Below are positions 56,013-64,000 of a stretch of 64,000 nt of DNA, piece after piece. The DNA lies in assembly GCA_026874595.1 (NCBI GenBank), contig CM049318.1, positions 51,364,750 to 51,428,749 of the forward strand, read 5' to 3'. The notes under the pieces are model-generated. The model had not been told where the DNA came from. It was given only the letters and a program-made list of their open reading frames with translations, and did no database searches. Source of the DNA: Sipunculus nudus. Its lineage: Eukaryota; Annelida; Sipuncula; Golfingiida; Sipunculidae. How positions within the stretch are numbered: position 1 is the first letter of the stretch; each line of letters starts with the position of its first letter. Both the position numbers and the translations under genes were made by a program.

Positions 56013-56258
56013 CCTGGGACCTGGATAGCTGAGTGGTAAAATGCTCGGCTTTCTCCGCTGGCAACCCGGGTTTGATTCCTGGTGTGGCTATGAGAGTGGG
56101 TTGTAGTGGCCCATCCAAGGTCGGTGGTTTTCTATGGATCCTCCGGTTTCCTCCACCCTTACCGACTACCGAACGCCAACATGCCAGCCATGGAGAGTGC
56201 CTTATATTAGTTATTATAACTAGTTGTACAATCCATGTAAAATAAATAAAGTTTACTG
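56013..56258 (+). mobile_element. tRNA-derived SINE
   Basis: Pol III box A-like TAGCTGAGTGGT (56026-56037) and box B-like GGTTTGATTCC (56069-56079) with the spacing of a tRNA head. Then a GC-rich body containing CTCCGGTTTCCTCCACC, a motif found in a widespread invertebrate SINE core (possibly MetaSINE), and an A-rich tail AAAATAAATAAAG. The head does not fold into an intact tRNA. Confidence 0.75.
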
Positions 56259-56689
56259 CCCAATAAGAAGACACAGGATTACACCATTTTGACAATGATG
56301 AATATATGTTTCATGGTTTATATACCAGCAAAATTTAAAATTGGATCCTACTTTTTAAACATTAACTGACCTTTTTACCAGAGGCATATCAGAGAGTTTA
56401 GTAGGAACAGCAAAGAGCATACTCATACAGGCACTAGAACACCTCACTGGGAGCCACGCTGACTCAGGTACTGATAGCCAGAAATTCGTCACATTTTTTT
56501 AAACAGGCCGGCATTGAAGGATGATGCGCTGGACGGGGTAACACGTGCAGTTCACACTAGTTACAAAGGCATTGGGTGTTGTGTAGTGTGGAGTTTATAT
56601 TATAGAAACTCACTGTGTGGCTATCAGGCTCAATATAAGGCAGGGCCTTGTTATATTGAGTCTGATTAAATTGGATTTAGTAAGCGACA

Positions 56690-56957
56690 TACTGCATGTG
56701 GCAGACTTGTATTTTGATGTGACAACGCGATGTTCCAGAAATTGACGCCACTACTTATTAAGTGGCTGTGCATAAAAAGTATATGCTCCTCATGCATATA
56801 GTAGTGACAGTTTCTTCCTTTTGTGTCAGCCGATTTTATCAAACAGCAGAACTGCTACTGTTCACCTAAAGACGACTAATCAGCAGGTTGTAGAATTCTG
56901 GAACATTGTGTTGTAACATCAAATTACAAGTCTGCCACATGCAGTTTATCGTTATAC
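56690..56957. repeat. Inverted repeat, about 65-bp arms
   Basis: 56690-56755 (ACTGCATGTGGCAGACTTGT, then GATGTTCCAGAA) pairs with the reverse complement of 56893-56957, with a loop of about 140 bp. Fainter similarity continues outside the arms (CTTGTTATA). No terminal duplication identified. Confidence 0.65.
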
Positions 56958-57547
56958 ACTGCAGTTGTCCCAGATCTCCCTTGGTGTAACCGCTGCTTTG
57001 TATAACAAGATTCTCTGGGTTCCAACAACAGAGCAAAGACTTGTATAATCAGACCAATGAGAGCATAGTATTGCATATACTATAACAATATCAGACCCAA
57101 AATAATCCAACTCTCATTGATCAAAATTCTTGGATCTGGGCTTACTAGATCTGCATGGTAGTGATATACACAGCAAAGCCTGATATTGTACACAGTGTTC
57201 AAGTGGAAGGAATGATAGAATGGGTGTAGTGTAAATGGAACCTGCCATGATGTAAGATGCATCTTTAGATAATTACTGTTGGTATTGCACTAAGAATGTC
57301 AATGTACATGATTGGCTTACAGTAAATAAAATACCTAAAATCTTTGTAAACACTAAATGCTAAACTGGTGTTTTTAACAACGGCACAAGTTCACTGAAGT
57401 AAGCAAAATACTTAAATAGGGTCTAAAAAGTGTTGGTATTAATAGCAGTTGTTTAATTAATTTATTTAATATGATAATATCATGGGTATGGTCAAACAAG
57501 TACTTGGATATATTTTCCAAGCAATGTCACCAGCCTCTGATCTTCCT

Positions 57548-57571
57548 CACACACACACACACACACACACA
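57548..57571. repeat. (CA)n microsatellite
   Basis: Twelve CA dinucleotides. Confidence 0.95.
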
Positions 57572-59102
57572 TGGGATGCACAAAAAGATACAATGGATTG
57601 GACCAAAAATTCATCTTATGCCATTTGATGATGTAACATCACAAGAGAGAACCTGGATGATTGTGCATAATATACCGGTAAGTTATAACACACAATTAAT
57701 GTAAAATTCATACACCACTGCATGCCTTTTCAAATATAGCTAAAAACTAGGGGGCACTGAGTGAGAGAATTGACACTAAATGTAACACCATTAAGATACA
57801 TTGCGAAATAAAATAAAGGTACATCTGATAACTATATTTTTACCCTGCACTATCATATGTTGGTAAATTTATAATAATAATAGTATTTTGTACAAATATC
57901 AATTTGATAAACATGCTTCCACATAAAAAGTACGGTTTTACATCTCAGAGAAGAGACAAAACCAACAGTGCCAAAATGCAAAAAAGAGATATGACAATGG
58001 CCTGCTTACATGAAACTGGCAAAAGAAAGTATTATCAAAACATTTTGTGACCTCCCAGGCAGAAACGGATTGACAATATGGACAATAAAAACATATATGT
58101 ATGTGGTCCTGAAATATGAAGGCACAAAATTCTCACTGCTGAGTCACAAATTAAAAATACATCATTCACGGATATATGAATATTGCTAAGGTAAATATGC
58201 CCGTCTGGTTCAGGCTTGCCTGTCTTCTCTGTGTGACACAATATAAGCTAGCTATTTGTAATCAATGAATCTGAATTGGATAAGTTTTAAGTCACTCAGA
58301 AAAGAAGATTACAAATAGGGCCAATACTGAGACTTATGAATGCATAAGCAAATAACCACAGGTTCACCAAGCTGGACCCCTTTTTTTACCTACTGGCTTT
58401 TTCACACAGAGGCTAAGACTCCAGCTTTAACAGACCTAGCAGACAGTCAAATTTGACAGAACTTAAAGTGACATAATCAAGAGCAACATGATGCCTTTTC
58501 TTTCACACTCTAAGTTCAGTTTTGCTTTTTACAAACTATATCCAGCAAAAGCATCCCAGCACATGAGGTCAGTACCTCTCCTTCAGCTGCTTAACACCTT
58601 GTTATGGTTCTGCTTGTGAGTAAACATGGTCCATGTGATCAGGTCCCTTTAAACCCTAATTATCAGAAACTGATGTTACTTCTGGGCTACTACATGGAAT
58701 GTGTGGAGAGGGAGGGGTGACATAGTCAGGGGCCATGTCAAGACTATCACGGTAAAAAGAGTTGTGCACCCTCATTTTTGTCCCTTGTACATGCTTCTAA
58801 TGGGTGGTCATTTGCAAGTCCAAAATTTCTGGTAAGATGTGTGAGTAATCTTCCTAGACATGGGCAGGAATGAAATAAGCATTAGAATTAGCATTAGTTT
58901 TGCATAATCTGGCTAGATTTACTGACAAGTTGGGCCATCTGCTAGGCCCAGAATCTGGGCCAGTATATAAATTATAAAGAAGCTGGGTCCAACCAAGTAA
59001 CATGCTATAAAAATAACCATGCATGGTAAAGCAGAATTAAAGCAGAATCACTGACATTACAGCAAATCTATGGTTAATATATATATCTCAGTAATATTAC
59101 AT
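57572..59102. other. Downstream flank of the YEATS-like/RG-rich gene
   Basis: Contains a copy of the CCAGCAAAAGCATCCCAGCA repeat near 58540-58640 and otherwise no feature. Part of it should be the 3' UTR of the minus-strand gene ending at 59103; an AATAAA on that strand (TTTATT at 59105) overlaps the stop codon. Confidence 0.45.
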
Positions 59103-60400
59103 TTATTTATATCTGTATCCTCTTGCTTCATGATGATGATGCTGATGATGATAATAATGACTACCAGATGTATCACTTCCACTCCTTTCTCTATAACCAG
59201 TACCCCTTGATCTGTTATTAGACACAGGCAAGTAGCCCCCACGGTTAGTATAAAATGAAGCTTGTCCATCACTTTGAGAGCGTTGATACCGGTCAAACTG
59301 AGACTCCGCCCTCTGAAGTGTTTTTGTGTCACTCACACTTCTCTGATAATAGTCTGTGTCATGGTAGCCCCGCCCCCTTTGTCTGGGGCTGCGTCCCCTA
59401 GTCCTACCCCTCCCATAATCATTATAACCCCGTCCTCTATTAACTTGATATCCTTGAGAAAATTTCTGATTATCAGGTAAACTAATTCTCCGATAACTCT
59501 CTTTTTGTTCTGAAGAAGTCCTTGTTTCTTGACTATAATGAGAATGGTGCCTCATGGGGGGCCTCTGGTATGGATGGTGAAATCTTGGTGCATTGAAAGA
59601 CATTCCACCATTTTGTTCTGTCACAGGACTTGCATGTAATGGCTGACAGCTTTGAGTAGCACTGCTGCAAGAACTGGTTTCATCTGGTCCAATGGTGAAG
59701 TGCACTTTGTCTGGATTGCAATCCTGGTCAGACTGAAAAACTCCTGGTTGATCCACAGGAAACAGTTTATGTTTGGCCTCATTCCATTGTTTTTCGTCTG
59801 ATTCATCAGTCAGAGTCATCTGAGAATCAAAGTCACCAAAAGACAGCTCTGATTGGCCAGCAGGTTGTATCTCCTGCTGTGATTGGCTGATATGTTTATT
59901 TGGGTTTCTCTGTGTTTCACTTGAAGCTGGCAGTGATTTATGGTCTTGAACAGACATTCGTCTGTCTGTATGAGCTTTTCCACCTGTCACTGGGGCTGAC
60001 AGGTTACGATTCCTTTGGGAAGATTGAAGTTTAACTGTGGAGATGTCTGATTGGTTGAGACTATGTAAAACAGGCTGTGATTGGCTGGGGAAGATACCAG
60101 GACTTCTGGATGGTGTGCTTGGTGTGGACGGTGAGCGTGGAGCATACTTCAGCTGGTAACTTGTAGAGTCACTGGTACTTGGTGAAGGGGTCGCAGACTG
60201 CCCGCTGCTCCACGGACTTCCACTGGACCACATCTGGGCATGAGAGGGGGATCTTGTGGCTGGGTCATTGTGGTTTGGGGACGGATTCTTGGAAGGACTG
60301 CCACTGGAAGGAAGCAGACTCCCATTTGATGGCAGAGGAGGCCACTGTTGAAGCTGGGAAGGCGAGCTCTGCTTACTGACTGCCTCAGCCCATGCTCCTC
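59103..60400 (-). CDS. Terminal exon of YEATS-like/RG-rich gene
   Basis: The acceptor TATACTTTAG at 60402-60401 completes a Gly codon and opens GGAWAEAVSKQ. 431 residues follow, then TAA at 59105-59103. The N-terminal half is Ser/Pro/Gln-rich with Ser-Pro sites that are potential proline-directed kinase targets. The C-terminal half is Arg/Gly/Tyr-rich and ends SHYYHHQHHHHEARGYRYK. Five to six His codons at 59122-59160 are encoded by a CAT/CAC-type run. Confidence 0.88.
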
Positions 60401-63400
60401 CTAAAGTATAAATTATCATCATGGTTTGGCTGTGTTTCTTAGCATGTAAACTGTAAGAAATACATTTCTGACAAGCCAATCATATATTCAACATTTTACA
60501 TTCATGTTTGGTGAGGTGTAAAAATATAATTCAATGAAATACAGAATTAATCTATGATACAAAATCATAGCTTTGATGAAAGAAATAAAATTCTAAAACA
60601 ATAATTTGTTATAAACAATTAGGGGTTGCTAGCTAGCAGCATATCTGTCAATCGGACACGAGTCTAGGAGACATCAGTGGCAGCACATTAGCCACAAGCC
60701 ATGTTGAAACTGTGATGAAAATCTAGATGAGAAAACAATTTTATTTCACTTTTAGGACACACTGACTTCAAGTATTATGACCAAAATGGCAAACTATTAA
60801 ATGTGTTTATTTTCTAACAACACCCAACATGTGTGAAAGAAATTTTGTTACAGCTCAACAACATGATAAATCTTCCTTCTTGTTTGTTGAATTTCTGACT
60901 AATTACATGAGTGCCTTCCACAGGTTATGTGACTGACATGCATTGTTTGAGGATTAGGAAATTATGGCAGTCACCATAGAGATGATATTTACATCATCTA
61001 AATTTGTCCATTCACAGGATTTCTTTTGTATGATATCATCATTCACAGTCACTAAAGATTACCACTATGTACGTATACATTTACATCTTTGCTACAGGAT
61101 GGATGGGCATTGCAGTGCAGTTTTCAGTATGACTGCCATCAGGACTAAAAGTTTGGGCAATTCAGTCAAATTAAGAGACCAACTGAGTCATGTATTAGGC
61201 TCCAGCTGGGATGAGACACTACTGATAAGGAGTGTGGTGTGTCAAACAGAAATCAGAACAGGAAAATTACAAAAATTTAGCCTACCTGCTTTGATGTCCA
61301 GAGGGGTTATAGCATTTTCCAATTTTTTCATGCTCCACACCCCCTGCAGCAATGGACTGCTCTGACTGTGAATCAGTGGTTTGTTTGGCACTGGGGCAGG
61401 GGACCGTTCCACTTCTGGTGGAGGGGGTGTCACAACTCTTTTCAGTGTAATCTCTACAGTTTTCTGACTGACAGCACCTTTATCAGCAGGGTCTAGGTTA
61501 TGGCTAAATTTGATGCTTTTAGGTTTCTTCACCTTGTCCTGTGACGGAACATTAGAATCTTAATATTAATTATTAACTCCTGGTGGAAGAACTTGTTTGA
61601 AAAAAATAATAATATACACAATTAATGCTTTTAAGAACATCATTATAAATCACTTAAATTTTACAGTTAATAAAGATAACAAACAGAAAACTAAACTTTG
61701 TAAAACTAGTGTAATGAGTTTGATCAAAACAAAGTAATACAAACAAGAAATATTAAAAAAAAAATGAAACAAAAGAATACCTAGAGTAAATATGGTCTAA
61801 TTAAAAATATTAACATGACTTATGTCAGCATGTTAAATACAAAATACAACTCTGATAGTTAAATATATGAAGGTGACACCAATTAATATGACATATTTTC
61901 GGGACAAATGTATACATATTTAATGTGATATCAATATACGTGATATAATTGAAATTACAGTGATTAAAAGTCTGCTCTATTGTATAGTTTTTGGAAACAA
62001 ATCAATGAAATGAGATTTTAAAGAATTTTAATTTTTCAAACATAAATTTTCTTACCTCAAATGTGACAATACAGTCTACGACCATGCCATCTATCATACC
62101 CACAGCCCACTTATCCATCACAAATGGAGGCTGCAAAAGGAGAATACAGCTGTCAGATAAAATTAAGGGCATAATAATATGAATATATATATTTCTTACA
62201 ACAAGCTTTTTAACATTGATTAAGCCAAACTAGATGTGGCTGGACAATGGTCCTCAGAGGGCCCCGCGTTTCTGCTAGTGCTTGACTAGTTTACATATGG
62301 GTAAAAATTAAGTTAAATTTGAAAAATATGACAAAAAGAAACAGGTTTTTTTTCCATATGCATATGGGAAGAATTCCTACTGGATTAAATGATATTAAAG
62401 AAGCTATGTCTGAAATAATGTGTGCAATAGAAAATCACCGAATGTAGTCTGTTAGCCATATTTGATTTTGAGCAAGTCTGTAATTCAATAGGTCTGGAGC
62501 CCTTATAAGTACCAATCATCCCTGTGATTGGAAAGGTGCAGTTGGTTGTTGTTGAGTTATCGCACACAAAAGAAAATCAGTGAATGGGCTGTGGTGGCCA
62601 TATTAGAATTCTGACAGGTCTGTAATTCAATAAGTCTGGAGCCCTTATAGGTACCAATCATCACTGTGAATTTGGTAAAAGCTGCAGTAGGTTGTTGCTG
62701 AGTTATCGCACGTGAAAGAAAATCAGCGATCGGGCTTTGGTGGCCATATTGGAATTCTGACAGGTCTGTAATTCAATAGGTCTGGAGCCCTCATAGGCAC
62801 CAACCATCCCTTATGCTCCTGAGGCAGGGGAAATCTTGCGCTTCTAAAGAAGCAACTGATTTTCACAGCTGGAATAATTCTAAATGATTTGTTTTATAAA
62901 CTTTAATAAAATTAAATAAAATTTGACACTATTTTCTTAAGCCCTTAAAAATATTTCTTTTAAAAGGAGTGTAATTCATCTAATAATAGTGATTTATCTG
63001 AAGTTTTTTTTCACATTTGAAACCTGATGTACTGTTTCCCATGCAATATTACAGTCATCAATTCCTTATAACCTTTTGTCCTCTGAAATGTGTAAATAAT
63101 CTAATGATCTCAACATTATGTTCATGATTACATGTTACGAGGACCTTTTGATATACCTGTGTAATCCTGAAGGTGTCGCTGGCCCAGCGTTTACACAGGA
63201 ACGTGACGTGTTTGATACAGGTTAACACGCTGTCTCCATCCTCCTCATCATCATCATCAGCCTCCATGTACATCTTCCATTTGTGTTCCTGTTAAAACAG
63301 ATTGACACAAAAGATTGATTAATTAATTAGCTTTTAATGCACTAATGTGAGCGAACATTTTGAAACCCAGTCTCATAGCCCTACCATGAGGGTAAGGTCT

Positions 63401-63670
63401 GTTAGATACTTACAATTATCTGTTAATAATACTTAGGCAGACAACATCCCTTGAGAAATGAACTACATCACTACATGTCAACAGAGAGACTGAAGCTGCA
63501 GTAGCACTGTCTTCAGGGGAGGGATAAAATACTAAACCTTAATACATGTTCAATAATATTTTTTATCTAACCTGTGGTGATCCTCCCAGCCACATGTGGG
63601 CACCAAACAGAAATGTGATGGTCTGTTTCTTGTAGACAGGAGATGTGGCTCTGCCATTGTCCTTGCTTGT
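59103..63670 (-). CDS. Ser/Pro/Arg-Gly-rich protein with a divergent YEATS-like segment (3' part of gene)
   Basis: Five minus-strand exons (63670-63572, 63288-63157, 62130-62056, 61538-61286, 60400-59103) join in frame to the TAA at 59103, giving about 617 in-window residues. The first three encode a beta-rich segment: ITFLFGAHMWLG, EHKWKMYMEA, an Asp/Glu loop, CIKHVTFLCKRW, ITQPPFVMDKW and VDCIVTFE. The order H-x-W, K-x-V-x-F, PPF, I-x-F is that of YEATS domains (GAS41, AF9), but the LHxSF and GWGxF signatures are absent. The rest is low complexity: PPPP, Ser/Pro/Gln stretches, an RGG-type region (GRGRTRGRSPRQRGRG), and a His-rich end. RGG regions suggest RNA binding or condensate behaviour; that is inference. 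I do not recognise the family. The 5' exons lie beyond 64000. Confidence 0.75.
61286..61538 (-). CDS. Exon of YEATS-like/RG-rich gene (Pro-rich linker)
   Basis: 253 bp, phase 0 in and phase 1 out, donor GTAGG. It encodes a Lys-rich strand (DKVKKPKSIKFSHNL), then TPPPPEVERSPAPVPNKP and MKKLENAITPLDIKA. The PPPP run could bind SH3, WW or EVH1 domains; there is no direct evidence for a partner. Confidence 0.8.
62056..62130 (-). CDS. Exon of YEATS-like/RG-rich gene (PPF segment)
   Basis: 75 bp, phase 0, acceptor TTTTGCAG and donor GTAAG. It encodes PPFVMDKWAVGMIDG and MVVDCIVTFE, two probable beta strands after a Pro-Pro-Phe turn. Confidence 0.78.
62230..62875 (-). mobile_element. Helitron/Helentron-like element with 145-bp array (intron of RG-rich gene)
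   Basis: On the minus strand the 3' end reads GGACCATTGTCCAGCCACAT then CTAG, followed by T (hairpin GGAC-CATT-GTCC). Near the other end is a GCTTC-TTTA-GAAGC hairpin (about 62843-62860) also seen at 14.26 kb. Between them are three units of about 141-146 bp (TCTGTAATTCAATA at about 62478, 62620 and 62766). No coding content. Confidence 0.55.
63157..63288 (-). CDS. Exon of YEATS-like/RG-rich gene (HKW and acidic loop)
   Basis: 132 bp, phase 0. It starts EHKWKMYMEA, then a run of nine acidic residues broken only by Gly, then CIKHVTFLCKRWASDTFRIT. Flanked by AACAG and GTATAT. Confidence 0.8.
63572..63670 (-). CDS. Exon of YEATS-like/RG-rich gene (first in window)
   Basis: 99 bp between a TTTCTTTCAG acceptor and a GTTAG donor, phase 0 at both ends. 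It encodes 33 residues including KKQTITFLFGAHMWLGGSPQ, a predicted beta strand pair. The reading frame continues upstream outside the window. Confidence 0.75.
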
Positions 63671-63693
63671 CTGAAAGAAATATAATATCATAT

Positions 63694-63736
63694 GTATACG
63701 GGGGACCCATGGGTCATGTTGCTCAGCTTACAGAAC
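63694..63736 (-). repeat. Terminal fragment of AGCTGA-family element
   Basis: The reverse complement reads AGCTGAGCAACATGACCCAT then GGGTCCCCC, matching the right end of the family. It lies just upstream of the 63.67-kb exon. Confidence 0.5.
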
Positions 63737-63738
63737 TA

Positions 63739-63896
63739 CAGTGGAATCCCACAATTCCAACCAAAGTTGTTGTAATTTGGGATGGTTGTATTTGTGAAAT
63801 TCTAAGTGACCTGGATCACATATTTGGGACAAAGAAAAGTGGCGCAATTGTGGGATGGTCGCAGTTGTGAGGTGGTTTCATGGCAGGGCTGCACTG
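63739..63896. mobile_element. Small pogo/Tigger-like MITE
   Basis: 158 bp starting CAGTGGAATCCC and ending GGGCTGCACTG (reverse complement CAGTGCAGCCC), with TA on both sides (63737-63738, 63897-63898). Interior includes CCCACAATTCC and its inverse AATTGTGGGA. Non-coding. Confidence 0.65.
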
Positions 63897-64000
63897 TACT
63901 AAATTATATTGACCAACCAGTAGGAAAGGTACCTCCGGACTAGTCACCTGAAAATGATTGACACAATGATCAGGAGTAAGGATTAACCTACTGAAAAGGA

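Noticed and set aside
59262-59480. Plus-strand open frame opposite the RG-rich exon
   Set aside because: Antisense shadow of a well-supported, in-phase minus-strand exon.

Overview
The window looks like nuclear DNA from a marine invertebrate, most likely a mollusc or another lophotrochozoan. That is inferred from intron-rich animal genes, an AT-rich background and dense satellite-bearing mobile elements; it is not proved here. Three animal genes can be read exon by exon. At the left, on the minus strand, is the 5' part of an NF-X1 gene (PAM2 motif, Arg/Gly-rich region, RING-CH finger), whose zinc-finger repeats lie beyond base 1. In the centre, on the plus strand, is a complete concentrative nucleoside transporter gene (SLC28/CNT family): 12 coding exons from 28750 to 47513, 646 residues, every junction in phase. 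At the right, on the minus strand, is the 3' part of a gene for an unrecognised Ser/Pro/Arg-Gly-rich protein. Its in-window N-terminal segment resembles a divergent YEATS fold.

Most of the rest is repeats. From 1 to 1.3 kb there is an array rich in TGACCTTTGACCT. From 5.3 to 7.8 kb a duplicated host sequence carries a TA-flanked inverted-repeat transposon in one copy only. From 8.9 to 9.8 kb there is a broken non-LTR reverse transcriptase. From 10 to 13.8 kb there are LTR-like sequences, one inserted inside a Helitron/Helentron-like element. From 14 to 16.7 kb there are small inverted-repeat elements and a recent 388-bp tandem duplication. From 17 to 28 kb I see no coding sequence, only microsatellites, diverged duplications and repeat fragments.

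The transporter introns hold two large related repeat elements (30.7-34.1 and 43.0-47.1 kb) built of roughly 340-bp tandem units, plus smaller elements. From 51.9 to 55.0 kb two more satellite-carrying elements lie on the minus strand, one with an exact 280-bp period and a CGG expansion. From 55 to 59 kb there is a tRNA-derived SINE and an inverted repeat.

The most striking theme is a set of sequence-unrelated elements sharing one design: subterminal inverted repeats, an internal tandem array, a 3' hairpin and, in most, a CTAG end followed by T. This is the design of Helitron/Helentron-type non-autonomous elements. One insertion (32731-33906) has its exact empty site about 14 kb away in a paralogous repeat. 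Three of the arrays share a 12-bp palindrome, GGTGGCGCCACC or close variants.
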